A stretch of 64,000 bases of DNA, taken from the NCBI GenBank assembly GCA_032207245.1, contig CM063503.1, positions 59,196,817 through 59,260,816 on the forward strand. Direction: 5' to 3'. The number at the start of each line of letters is the position of its first letter. Positions within the stretch are counted from its first letter, which is position 1. A program made the position numbers and the translations under genes. Source of the stretch: Pardosa pseudoannulata (lineage: Eukaryota; Arthropoda; Arachnida; Araneae; Lycosidae). Positions 1-9,608 of the stretch are shown here, piece after piece. The notes beneath the pieces are model-generated. The model did no database searches. It had not been told where the DNA came from and saw nothing but the letters and a program-made list of their open reading frames with translations.

Positions 1-32
1 TGAGGGTTAACTAAATTTATTAACCATAGGAA

Positions 33-64
<32 letters not shown>

Positions 65-528
65 GTAAGTCTGCTGTAATGTCTAATTGTGTAATTTCCT
101 ATTTGGTTGCATTCTGAACTCCATATAACAAAAAATTTCAATATAATGAGTGATTATGTTGTGGGTCATAAGTGAAATATTATTATCTGTAAGGTCAAAG
201 TCTGGTATTTAAGACTATGGTAATATTAAGTTATGCTCGTCTTTTGATTGCAATTTCAACTTTATGTAACATCAAATTTCTGTATAACATATGTTAAATA
301 TTGTTTGGGCATACCATTATAATGTTAAGTTTTGTTCCTGGTGTTTTGGTAGTAATTAAAACTATATATAGCAAAAACATTTATTATACCTTTATTAATG
401 CTTTTGGGCATAGCTTCAAAAGAACAGAGCAATCAGTGTTCCTGCTGTATATACTGAAATGTCTGTAGATATTCTTTTCATCATTTCATTTTAATCTAAA
501 CTCATGCAAAGGTTGTTTTACAAGTATG
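1..528. other. Intergenic AT-rich DNA left of the first LTR element
   Basis: No gene seen. It holds a run of about 26 T at 39-64 and ordinary AT-rich sequence with stops in all frames. The last five bases (524-528, GTATG) are the left target-site duplication of the LTR retrotransposon that starts at 529. Confidence 0.6.
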
Positions 529-692
529 TGTCATACATATATTTCTAATTTATAAGGTAGGTTCAATAAATTAGCAGAGCAGTGAATACACAAACTACAT
601 GTCAACAACATTTTATTGTACACTCCACAGTTACACTTACATACTGAAAAGTTATCGATACGAAAGGGAAGCACATGTATCAATATATGACA
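529..692 (-). repeat. 3' LTR (intact, 164 bp)
   Basis: Near-identical to 4898-5017 plus 6331-6384. It starts TGTCATACATAT and ends ATATATGACA, which are inverted versions of each other, as LTR ends usually are. Its left flank is the target duplication GTATG. Confidence 0.92.
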
Positions 693-702
693 TCTCCCTT
701 TT
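693..702 (-). other. Polypurine tract of the LTR element
   Basis: On the minus strand AAAAGGGAGA directly abuts the 3' LTR. A purine run at this place is the plus-strand primer of LTR retroelements. Confidence 0.75.
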
Positions 703-760
703 AAAAAGAAGAATTCAAAGATATGAACTTTTAAGCAATATCAAAGGAAAACATTTATAT

Positions 761-1372
761 TTAAGAAGTTACAAAGTCTTTAAGATACGTAGGTTTTCGG
801 ACAAGTCTACCAGTTCTTGTAAATATAGGATTTTGTACATGATCTGAATTAGAGGATATTTTTCTGGGAGATAAACTACCAGGAATATCCCTTACCTTTG
901 GCTCTTCTCTTTCCTTTTTCACAATATTTTGTCTGGAATCATTTTCAGTTACCTTCAGGTTTTCACCATTTTGTACCAAATGAGATTTTCTTATCTGAAA
1001 CTTCATATTCCTAGGACCTTTTAGTATTGCTCTGCAATTTCTTTCAATTGTGTTTCCATCAGATTTTAGAATTTTATAAGATCGTGGTCTGTTAGGATTT
1101 GAAACAATTTTTCTGCTTTCCCAGGGTCCTGATCCAGATTTGAAAAGAAAAACATTATCTCCTTCGCCTAATGGTTTGAGCTCTTTTGAACTCTTGTCAA
1201 AATAATATTTTTGCATTTCCTGTCTTTCAAAGAGCTTACTTCTTACGTCTAAATTTTTGTTTACTTGTTCAACAGATTCCCTTATTGGCAATAATCCATT
1301 TATTTTTCTTCCAAATAATATTTCTGAAATTGGATGGTAAAGTTTTGGAAATTGGAGTATTTCGTTATTCAA
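761..1372 (-). pseudogene. Integrase C-terminal part of Ty3/gypsy pol
   Basis: About 200 residues after the integrase core. The start shows the segment following the third catalytic residue (PISEILFGRKINGLLP). A basic domain follows (FLFKSGSGPWESRKIV), and the end is TRTGRLVRKPTYLKDF, the common C-terminal signature of this gypsy group. The stop at 761 lies 68 bp from the 3' LTR, so pol runs almost to the LTR and leaves no room for env. It is joined to the integrase core by a frameshift near 1370. The first Met is only the first in an open frame, not a real start. Confidence 0.85.
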
Positions 1373-1970
1373 GTAGAACTAAATATTGATCTTTACTATC
1401 AGATTTTCCTTTTAGCAAGAACTTCTTTACTGTTTGAATATATCGCTCTACCATACCATTTGATTGTGCAAATTCAGAGCTAGATAATTTATGTTCAAAA
1501 TTCCATTCATTAACAAATTTCTTAAACTCTTTGCTACTGTACTGAGGACCATTGTCAGAATACAAGAATTTTGGTATACCATATCTAGCAAACATAGATT
1601 TTAATAATTTGATAGTACTAATGCTTGTAATCTCCTGTAACTGTCCAATTTCAACAAACTTGCTAAAATAATCAAATACAATCAAATAATTCTTCTCATT
1701 TAGATGAAATAAATCTGTATCTAATGTTTTACATGGTCTGTATTGTACTTCATTTGGCATTAACGGTTCCTTGGTATTGTGTTTTTGATACTTCAAACTT
1801 GTATAACGATATAAAATTAAATCTTCAATATCTTTACTCATTCCAGGCCAGAAAAGAATTTCCCTTACACGACTTTTGCACTTGTCAATTCCCATACGAT
1901 TATAATGTATTCTTTCTAACATTAACTTATGTAGATTTTTAGGAACTTCTACACATTAATTTTTAAAAAT
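1365..1970 (-). pseudogene. Integrase zinc-binding remnant and catalytic core, Ty3/gypsy
   Basis: The integrase would join element cDNA to host DNA. The core keeps all three D,D-35-E positions: D in DTDLFHLNEKNY, D in SDNGPQYSS, and E in GMVERYIQTV. The upstream HHCC zinc domain is broken: where family members have a histidine the sequence reads YNRMGIDKC, and the CxxC pair appears as RYTSLKYQ with both cysteines lost. A stop and frameshift separate it from RNase H near 1970 and from its own C-terminus near 1370. Catalytic residues are intact but the protein cannot be made whole. Confidence 0.88.
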
Positions 1971-2675
1971 TCAACCATTCAATTCTGTAAGTTCTTCTCT
2001 AAAATGAAAATAAGCTTTTGCTTTTTCTGGCACTTTTGATTTATTGTTAGGCCACCCATTTTTAATTAATTTTAAAACAATATGTAATTCTTCATCATCC
2101 TTGGTTGCATCTAAAAACATCTTTTCTTTTTCAGGTGACATAACCACTTCTGCTTTTATCATACATACATGAGCTTCTATTTCTTCTTCAAATGCATCAT
2201 TTTTTTCTTCTATGAATGATCTAGATAGTACATCAGCTATTGCAAGTTCTTTTCCAAGTTTGAATTTAATAGTAAAATCATACGGTTGTAAGCGAATTCT
2301 CATCCTCTGGAGACGTAGAGGACACTTATTCAATGGTTTCTTAAAAATAGCTTCCAATGGTTTATGATCACTTTCAACAATAAAATTATTTCCAAAGACA
2401 TAATGATTGAATTTTTCACATCCAAATACTATCGCAAGTATTTCTTTTTCAATTTGTGTGTAATTTTTCTGAGTTTCTGTTAATGATCTAGATGCATAAG
2501 CTACTGGTAAATTATTTTGTAAAAGAACAGCTCCTAATCCAGATTGTGAAGCATCTACAGACAGCTTTATAGGACTCTTACAATCAAAATATTGTAATAC
2601 CGGCATGTCAACTAATACTTTCTTTAAATTTATTAAAAGCTTCTTCATGTTCATGATTCCACTGCCACAACACAT
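1971..2675 (-). pseudogene. RNase H domain of Ty3/gypsy pol
   Basis: Typical gypsy RNase H, which removes RNA from the RNA-DNA hybrid during reverse transcription. Visible motifs are SVDASQSGLGAVLLQ (first Asp), YASRSLTETQKNYTQIEKE (Glu region), VESDHKPLEAIF (second Asp) and IADVLSRS at the end. A tether follows toward integrase. It ends in a stop at 1971. The join to the RT segment at about 2690 is a frameshift. Confidence 0.88.
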
Positions 2676-2693
2676 TTTTTCTAAGTAGATCTC

Positions 2694-3101
2694 TTAATAC
2701 AGCTTCTTTTTTCTGAAACATTTGGAATGAATCAAGACAGATACGTAATCATCCCTAAAAAAAGTTTCTAATTCTTTAACATTCATTCGCATCTTCATAT
2801 TCAAAGTTGCTTGTATTTTTTCCTCATCAGGTTTAAGCCCTTCTTTGGAAAATTTATAACCCATGTATTTTACTTCTTCTGTTCCAAATTTACATTTGTT
2901 ATAATTGAACTTAACGTTTTTCTCTCCAGCTTTATCTAAAACTGGTTTTAGTCTTCTATCATGAGTTTCTTTATTTTCACCCCAAATCAATATATCATCT
3001 ATATAAATTTCAACCCCTTCAATTCCATCAAAAATCTCAGTAAAACATTTATGGAAAACTTCAGGAGCTGAATTTATTCCATACAGCATTTTAAGAATCA
3101 A
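2694..3101 (-). pseudogene. Reverse transcriptase, palm/thumb part
   Basis: Contains the catalytic box YIDDILIWG (two Asp present), preceded by YGINSAPEVFHKCF and followed by CKFGTEEVKYMGYKFS and the thumb. It continues the RT of 3098-3847 in another frame. At the join (about 3095-3105) one base is missing, and an arginine codon of the usual motif reads as a stop. The 3' end loses frame before the connection domain. Confidence 0.88.
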
Positions 3102-3847
3102 TATCTACCAAATGGTGTATTAAAAGTAGTAAGATCTGAACTAGAATCAGACAATTTTATTTGCCAAAATGCTCTATTTGCATCAATTATGCTAAAAACT
3201 TTTGCACCTGACATTTTAGAAGTAATTTCTTCAAATGTTTTAATATGAAAATGTTCTCTTAAAATATTTTCATTTAAAAGCTGAGGATCTAAACAAATTC
3301 TGAGAGTACCGTCCGGTTTTCTCACTATAACTAGAGAATTGACAAATTCTGTAGGGTGATGAACTTTTTTAATAATAAGATCATTTTCCATACGCAACAA
3401 TTCTTGCTTCAGAGAATTCATAAGACTTAATGGAAGTCTTCTACAGGGTTCTATAGTTCCAACTGCTCCCTCTTTAAGTTTAATTTCATATTCATAATCA
3501 GCAATTTGACCAAAACCCAGAAATAATTCATTATATTTTTGATTAACCCATTTATAATTATCTGTTGTTTCTACAGCATCTATTCTTCTAATTAGACCTA
3601 ACTGTTGAATTGTTTTTAAACCCAAAATGGCTGGAACATTATCTTCACATTTTAAAATTTGGAATTCTATCTCACTTTTCAATCCACTTCGTGTTTCACA
3701 TTTTAAAATACATTTACCAAGAACATCAATTTTTGAACCACTGTAATTACTTAAAATAGCCTGTGTATTTCTTATTGAATCTTCTCTTATATTTAGTTGG
3801 TTAAATTTTCTATATGGCAATACATTACATTGTGCTCTCGTGTCCAA
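3098..3847 (-). pseudogene. Aspartic protease and N-terminal reverse transcriptase
   Basis: Begins inside the retroviral-type protease. The active site reads DTRAQCNVLP, so the glycine of the D-T/S-G triad is arginine here, and the later AILGL motif is kept. The RT fingers/palm follow: VVIVRKPDGTLRICLDP-like sequence and FSIIDANRAFWQIKLS carrying the first catalytic Asp, ending at NTPFGRY. In this lineage protease and RT are normally one polyprotein, as here. The frame is open for 249 residues, the longest intact piece of this element. Confidence 0.88.
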
Positions 3848-3884
3848 TTTAACATACAGATATTTTTAAAATATTCACTTTAAG

Positions 3885-4783
3885 TTATTCTATCCAGTCA
3901 TTAGAATTTATATTCAATTTAATTGCCTCTAAAATATATTCTTCATTGGAATCTGGCTGTATATTACTAACCAGAACTGGTTCATCAGAAATATAATTAA
4001 CTCTTTTTCTAAAACACATTTTTAGCAAAATGATTTCGTTTTTTACAATATAGACAAATTTTATTAAAAGCAGGACAGTTAAAAAGTGCACAAGATGTGC
4101 CACATTTTCTACAAATTTTATTAACTTACCTGGATCTTCCAGTTGTTTTGATTTCATTTTCATCTCATTTTTCTTTTTCTTGTTTGGTAATGCTCTTTCA
4201 TACGTTTTAAAGTTCTTTTTCACCTTTTCTGAATCCACATTATTTTCATCATTCATTATTTTCAATTGCATTTCTGCCAATTATGATGCTTTACATATTT
4301 TAACTCATTTATCCAGAGTTAGTTGACCTTCTCTTAATAATCTATCTTCAGATTTTTATCACCAATACCACTTATTATTCTGTCTTTTATTAAGCTGTCT
4401 TTCAACGTACCAAATCCGCAGTTAAGACTTAGCTTCTTTAGCTGAGTAAGAAATTCATCGAAATTTTCTCCGGGTTGTTGAGATCTTGAGAAGAAAATAT
4501 GACGATCAGCACTTTCATTACTCTGGGGTAAACAATAATTTTCAAATGCCTCAATTTATTTTACATACTTTTTTTTTTATCTTCATCCGTGAACTCGAAC
4601 ATATGTATTTCTCCACGGCATCTTCTCCTATCACATGCAATAATATTGCTATTTTTGTTTCCTCTGGTTTGGAAACAGCACTGGATGCAATCATATGTAT
4701 TTCAAATGACTGTTTGAATTTCTTCCAGTAGCAGCCAAATTACCTTTGAAGGAAAGACCATTTGGGGGTTTTAATCCATCCAT
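3885..4783 (-). pseudogene. gag of the Ty3/gypsy element, several frameshifts
   Basis: The likely start is the ATG at 4783-4781 (protein begins MDGLKPP). Some 20 codons on, in a shifted frame, comes WKKFKQSFEIHMIAS followed by TKIAILLHVIGEDA, the matrix/capsid pattern of this gypsy lineage. Near 4020-4110 a nucleocapsid zinc knuckle CLYCKKRNHFAKMC (C-x2-C-x4-H-x4-C) is readable in one frame. Before it a basic segment (KKKKNEMKMKSK) lies in another frame. At least three frameshifts separate the parts. Gag would package the RNA; here it is dead. Confidence 0.75.
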
Positions 4784-4879
4784 GGTGAAATTGAAAGTGA
4801 AAACGTTCTTTTTGACTCAAATCGAAACAAACTTATTTTTACAAGTTTGAAACAGCAAATCAATATGATATTATACAAA

Positions 4880-4897
4880 TAACTACTGACTGCGCCA
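4880..4897 (-). other. Primer-binding site
   Basis: Immediately inside the 5' LTR the minus strand reads TGGCGCAGTCAGTAGTTA. TGG is the complement of a tRNA CCA end. From memory the sequence resembles the tRNA-Ser type sites of 17.6/297-like elements. The position supports the call; the tRNA identity is inferred. Confidence 0.65.
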
Positions 4898-5017
4898 TGT
4901 CATACATATATTTCTAATTTATAAGGTAGGTTCAATAAATTAGCAGAGCATTGAATACACAAGCTACATGTCAACAACATTTTATTCTTCACTCCACAGT
5001 TACGGTTACATACTGAA

Positions 5018-6097
5018 CCCAAGAAATTCAAATCTCTTGGTGCAGTAATATTTACATTCACATAAAATATGTGATGAACTTTCCTCCGCCATATGGCACC
5101 CCCTACATACTGGGCTATCTATAATGCCAATAATGTTGAGGTGCCTCTTAAGGCAACAATGGCCAGTCAACAGGCCAATGGCCACCCTTAGCTCTTTTCT
5201 ACTGAGCCTAAGTAACTCCTTGGCCCTCAACCAGGGATAACCCTGGTTAAGCTCCTTGGACTGCCTTTGATTATTAGAGTCAAGCCAGTCCTTATAAGTC
5301 TCCCCCATTAGGAGGTCCCTAACGGTCCTCCTCACTGTAATATGAGGAAGACCAAGTACAGGTTCTGGCCCAATAAAGGGCAATTCAGAACCGTACTTAG
5401 CGAGATCATAGGTAACCTCATTGCCAAATATACCGCAATGACCAGGAACCCATATTAGGGTTACCTTATTGACCATAGCCAACTGGTTAATGGTCTTATA
5501 GCAATCCCACACAATTTTGGATGAGAAGCAATACTTGTGCAAGGCCATAAGTGCAGCCTGACTATCTGAGAAGATTTTTAACCTTCTCTTGGCAACCCCT
5601 CTTGCAATGCAGTTATTTGCACAGGCAAGAATGGCAGCAACCTCAGCCTGGAAAACAGAAGCTAGTTTACCCAGGGAGAAAGAAATCCTGATGTTCCTGG
5701 TAACAAAGAAAGCACCGGAGCCGGTCCCAGATGGCGTTTTAGAGCCATCTGTAAACCAAACCTCATTAGCACGTGTGAGAAGCTTACGGTATTCTTCCCA
5801 CTTACGCCTAGAGGGAAAAACAACATTGAAGTTGTCAGTAAAAGTAAACTTCTTGAACATCCAATCTGAAATCATCGTAAGAGAAGGATGTCCAATGATC
5901 CTATTATTAAATTTATACATAGATCTTTCAGAAGAAGTTTTCCATAGTCCAAGAAACTTCAACCTATGGGAGCAAAGAATTGCTTCCAGCTCAACCTGCT
6001 TATGAAGGGGCAAAATGCCCAGGAGCAGGTCCAAAGTTTGAGAGGGAGTAGTCCTCATGTCACCAGTTATACTAACTGTAGCCATTCTCTGAAGACT
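5018..6097 (-). pseudogene. LINE ORF2 C-terminal part: RNase H and CCHC-like tail
   Basis: About 355 uninterrupted residues. The order is the end of the RT connection (DLLLGILPLHKQVELEAIL), RNase H, and a cysteine-rich tail. RNase H shows VWFTDGSK (first Asp), VFQAEVAAIL (Glu), IFSDSQAAL (second Asp) and WVPGHCGIFGNE (His region). The tail reads TGHCCLKRH followed by CRGC and H-x4-C. This arrangement is typical of I/LOA/R1-group arthropod LINEs that carry RNase H. The stop at 5006 lies in the LTR, so the real LINE sequence ends at 5018. The frame is more intact than the gypsy host element, so the LINE is the younger insertion. Confidence 0.88.
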
Positions 6098-6330
6098 AGC
6101 AAGCTCTCTAATGCCATGGGAGCTGCCATAGGAGCTGATTAACTTCCGGTTAAATTGCTGCTGAAATTTATCTCAGCTATTGGTCTCTCTGAGATTTAAT
6201 GGTTATTGTCTCTTAGCCTTGTGCTGGAGCCTCTTGCTCCTGCGAATGGGGGGCTTTTCAGTACAATAGGCCTTGGGCCGCAGTGCTGGTGCCGTTGCGG
6301 GCCGACCCTAAATCTAATCTAATCTAATCT
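6098..6330 (+). mobile_element. LINE 3' end and UTR in direct orientation
   Basis: The short coding end has an internal stop, then the stop after LSEI. The 3' UTR contains CAGTACAATAGGCCTTGG and GCAGTGCTGGTGCC, matching the 3' UTR of the LINE at 9595-12956 and the fragment at 27301-27375. The tail is four AATCT-type repeats. Confidence 0.82.
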
Positions 6331-6389
6331 ACATACGGAACAGTTATCGATATGAAAGGGAAGCACAGGTATCGATATATGGCAGTATG

Positions 6390-6420
6390 TATTGGGCATC
6401 TTTTCTTCATTACAACACCA

Positions 6421-6467
<47 letters not shown>

Positions 6468-6699
6468 GAGAGAGACAGAAGGACTTACATTATTGTTTTT
6501 ACTTCTGTAAATCATTTCTTAAAATTCAGTGATATTTTTAATATTTTTGTCATCAGTATTGATTTGCCTGCACTCTCTATGGATTATTTTAAACTGTACA
6601 TTCTTTTTAATGGTTTTTAAAAATTTTATTATTGATTTTTTTTTATTATTGTATAGGTAAAATATAAAGAGAAATTATGTTAATTTTCATATTTTACAG
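6390..6699. other. Spacer with (TA)n, start of duplicated locus
   Basis: Contains a (TA)n run at about 6428-6464. From about 6520 on the sequence resembles 37,880-38,010 and 43,390-43,510, so the locus-wide duplication starts here at the latest. No gene seen. Confidence 0.55.
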
Positions 6700-6711
6700 G
6701 TCAATTCAAGG

Positions 6712-6894
6712 TTTGGTTTGGTTTGGTTTGGAGTGCTACGGTCTATTTTTTGCAACATGAGGGCTAATGAGAGAGGGACCTACAGCTTAAAGCCGATTCC
6801 GAATGGCTACGAACATCCATGCCACAGTGGGATTCGAACCCATGAACTCCGTACCGAAGGCCAGCACCCTAACCAATCGGCCATCGTTCGGCAA
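6712..6894 (-). mobile_element. tRNA-derived SINE with target duplication
   Basis: On the minus strand it starts CCGAACGATGGCCGATTGG, has a box A-like GATTGGTTAGGGTGCTGG and a perfect box B GGTTCGAATCC, and ends in repeated CAAACC. GTCAATTCAAGG flanks it on both sides (6700-6711 and 6895-6906). The second copy of the locus has the single unfilled site near 38,012 (GGCCAATTGAAGG). Transcribed by Pol III and moved by LINE enzymes in such families. Confidence 0.92.
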
Positions 6895-6906
6895 GTCAAT
6901 TCAAGG

Positions 6907-7550
6907 ATAATACAAGGATAATTGTTATGTCTGTTTCATGATGCAAAACTTTTTAGTATAATTTAATGCTTATTAATCTGTTTTGAGTAGTATAATATTT
7001 ACTTACTCAAATAAACAGATAAAATTTTTCAGATTTATATGTTATCATTAGATAGCAACTAGGTTATATATTATATATCTGATTGCTATTCCTGCAACGA
7101 TTCCAGGTAATCCCAACTCCCAAAAAGTATTAATCAAACGTTAAAAATTGATTTTATGATTCCATTTATGATTTTTAAATTTGTGGTGAATTATTTATAG
7201 CTTGTACATATTGACCTTATTTTGTCAATTGCATTTGTTAGTATAATTCAAATCTAAACTTGTATTATGTGTATTGTAAATACCAGAGTTGTAAGATCCT
7301 GTATAAAATCATGGAGGTTCTTAATCAAGTAATAGAAATGATTCATTTCTTCGATGAATACAATTATACTACTAGCATACTAACATCATAGGGATAATTC
7401 ATCTTCATTTAAATATTACAGAATGTCATTTATCAAGAAGTTTTTTTAGTATAAAAATATATAAATGTTATCTGAAACTCTCACAAAACTTATCTTTATT
7501 TATTATTTTTTTGTTTTCAGTCAATGTTAAACATTTCTCAGGCATCTATA
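6907..7550. other. Non-coding DNA of the duplicated locus
   Basis: AT-rich, no open frame of note. 6950-7075 resembles 38,050-38,160. About 400 bp (7,080-7,480) has no clear partner in the other copy. 7,480-7,550 matches 37,765-37,830 and 43,270-43,330. Confidence 0.5.
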
Positions 7551-7552
7551 TA

Positions 7553-8869
7553 CGAGAGTCACTCTGAAATATTTGAGGTACAAATAGGTTTTTAAAGTTA
7601 TACTTACAAAATTTTAGGTGTGTTCAAAGTAGTCTCCTCCAGCATCAATGTACTTTTGTAGACAAATTTTCCACAAATTAAATGCCTCAAGCCATTCATT
7701 TCTTGGAATAGATGAAAAAAATGCATTTATAGATACATTAATCTTTCCTTCTGAATGAAAACGATGTCCATGTAAGTTCTTTTTTAGATTAAAAAATAAC
7801 TAAAAGTCATACATCGCTAAATCAGGTGAATACAGCAGATGTTCTATCACTTTAATTTGTATTTGTTTAAGAAACTCAACTGTTAATATGGCTGTATATG
7901 AAGATGCATTGTGATGGTGAAGCATTAACTCTCTTAATATTCACCTAATATAGAATTTGTTCCCTTATTTCCCTTAATATCCTTAATATCATCTTAATTC
8001 CCTTAATATAGAATTTGTGGAAGACATTTAGTGGTATACGAGCTTGCTGTTACTGTCTTCTGTCTTTCCAACTTGATGGCTTTGACCAATCGCATACTTC
8101 TGAAGAAAATGGCATACATCACATTTTTCAGTTCTCGTTGTTTTCTTTTTTTACCATTGACAGCTTGAATCATCTTCAAACACCCATACTTTGCTTTCTT
8201 GACATGTTGGAATGTCAAAAAATGGTATGTTTATTTCATCACCCATTACAATTTTAGAAATGATGCGGTGACTACCATCATTTAGCAATTTAAGAGTTTC
8301 TTTACTGATTCTGACACACTCTCCTTTTTGGCGCTCAGTTAGATTATGGTGAACCCAGCAGTAAACTACTTTTTTCATATGTAATTCTTCATTAATAATT
8401 TTGTGTATGACTATGGATCCAATGTTAAGTTTCTTCTGTATAATTTGATAGGTACAGTGATTATCATCCATTAACATTTTTCATATGGCAGACAGATTAT
8501 CTGCGATTACTGTGGCCTTCCTGTGTGTTCTTCATCCTGAAGAAAATTGTGACCTCTGCTAAATTCTTTAAACCATCTGAATACAGTACCACGCTGGAGA
8601 TTCATCACCAAATGCCAATTACAACCGTTGAAAGCATTCTTCTTGATTTAATCCTGCTTTAAAATCATAGAAAATCATAGCGCAAAAATGTCTCGTGTCA
8701 ACTCCATTTTCTCTTCTGTTTAAAATTTATTTTATGCTAAACGAGTTGAAGTAAGTCAGTAAAAAATTGTCTACTGTGTTAAAATACTTTGTATTTTAAA
8801 ATTAAACAGTTATTTTTAATTTGTAAATTCTAGTCTGCACGTATCTCAAAAATTTCAGAGTAATCCTTG
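7553..8869 (-). mobile_element. mariner transposon, decayed, complete length
   Basis: About 1.3 kb with TA on both sides (7551-7552, 8870-8871) and terminal inverted repeats of about 28 bp. Left: CGAGAGTCACTCTGAAATAT. Right, reversed: CAAGGATTACTCTGAAATTT. The empty site is visible in the other locus copy at about 37,820-37,840 (GGCATATACACTTTTATTTA). Confidence 0.9.
7614..8707 (-). pseudogene. mariner transposase
   Basis: Reads from the ATG at 8707 (MELTRDIFA) through FRWFKEFSRG and LQDEEHTGRP in the DNA-binding half. DDNHCTYQIIQKKLNIGS and WVHHNLTERQKGE follow, then GDEIN with the first catalytic Asp. The second catalytic site reads LHHHNASSYTA, where mariners have HHDNA, so this Asp is His. 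The third reads SPDLAMYD, fitting the D34D type. The end is GGDYFEHT before a stop at 7614. Several stops and frameshifts occur, plus a small low-complexity insertion at about 7935-8010 with a repeated TAATATAGAATTTGT. Not functional. Confidence 0.9.
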
Positions 8870-9382
8870 TATCTTTATTTAAACATGTCAAATATGACTC
8901 GAAATCTCTTGAATCTAGAAATAATATGAATCTATCATACACTTCTCTGTGTTTTTTAGATATATACTATTTTTTATGGTATAGACTTTTAAGGTGTGAT
9001 TGAGATTTTAATTTCTATAGGACTAAGATTTATTTTAAATTTTTTGAACTATTTTGCATAATTTTTCAATTTTTTCCATACCTCTTTTAATATCAGTTTT
9101 TATAGATGGACTAAGATTTATAACAAAGATATATACAGTGGACTCTTAATGTGATCAGTTTGGGACACCAGGATTTTGATAATAATAAACGATATGCAAA
9201 AATAGGTAAATTTACCCCCCCTCCACTTTAATTCACTTGTACTAAATTTCAAAATAAAATAAAAAAACTCACCTTATATTTATGTACTGTATATTATCGT
9301 TTAAAACAGGAGAATTTTATACATAATTAAAAAAATTAATCAATTGTTGACTGTCTACAACTTTTTATAAGAAGCTCATTGA

Positions 9383-9592
9383 TAAATTATTCGTAATCAT
9401 AACGTTTTTTTAAGTCACCGAAGTGGTATTGCACTTCACATTTCAACACTTTTAATGCATTTCTCATTTCAGCACTTGTAGAAGGTGGCTGACTATCAAG
9501 AGATTCTTCATGTGACTCACCTGTTCCACTATTCGTCTATTTTCCTATGACAATCTGACAGACTTCAGATTCAGTTAATGTGAAATCTACTG
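9383..9592 (-). pseudogene. C-terminal remnant of Tigger-like transposase
   Basis: Minus-strand frame with FTLTESEVCQIVIGK, a stop, then SGTGESHEESLDSQPPSTSA and EMRNALKVLKCEVQYH. An acidic linker followed by a short helical tail is usual for the C-terminus of Tigger/jerky transposases. It stops in front of the LINE insertion. Family assignment rests on this and on the N-terminal piece at 12,957-13,420. Confidence 0.6.
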
Positions 9593-9608
9593 GAAGCCCC
9601 TCAATTTT

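Larger units (their letters stand above)
5018..6330. mobile_element. LINE 3' fragment with inverted 5' part
   Basis: 5018 to about 6097 encodes the LINE protein on the minus strand. About 6098-6330 is the next part of the same LINE on the plus strand, ending in an AATCT repeat tail at 6310-6330. The reverse-strand frame stops at FEFLGF, and the plus-strand piece resumes about there (LASSLMPWE, then LLLKFISAIGLSEI-stop). This is judged by comparison with the related LINE at 9595-12956, which reads MFEHLGHHLLEPWE...CLLRFTSACSLFS. Such a split is the product of twin-primed reverse transcription. Confidence 0.88.
529..6384 (-). mobile_element. Ty3/gypsy LTR retrotransposon, degraded, with a nested LINE
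   Basis: Complete but dead LTR retrotransposon read on the minus strand: 5' LTR, primer-binding site, gag, protease, reverse transcriptase, RNase H, integrase, purine tract, 3' LTR. The outer ends are TG...CA, and the 5 bp GTATG occurs directly outside both ends (524-528 and 6385-6389), a target-site duplication that fixes the borders. The internal region is about 4.2 kb. The order PR-RT-RH-IN is that of Ty3/gypsy. No envelope-like frame lies between integrase and the 3' LTR, so this looks like a retrotransposon and not an errantivirus. Every frame carries stops or frameshifts. The LTRs differ by roughly a dozen bases by eye, so the insertion is not recent. Confidence 0.93.
4898..6384 (-). 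repeat. 5' LTR, interrupted (4898-5017 and 6331-6384)
   Basis: The two outer pieces together match the 3' LTR at 529-692. The 1.3-kb interior is a LINE insertion. At the break TACATACTGAA (left) and ACATACGGAA (right) repeat the same LTR stretch, the target-site duplication of the LINE with one mismatch. The LTR ends CA at 6384 followed by GTATG. Confidence 0.9.

Noticed and set aside
599..847. 82-codon plus-strand frame at the LTR
   Set aside because: It crosses the LTR and the reverse of integrase; shadow frame.
4120..4135. Intron in gag (AGGTAAGT in the minus strand just before the zinc knuckle)
   Set aside because: The frame change is more simply explained by indels; no matching acceptor restores the frame cleanly.
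761..4783. Endogenous retrovirus with an envelope gene
   Set aside because: Integrase ends 68 bp from the 3' LTR; there is no space for env and no env-like frame.
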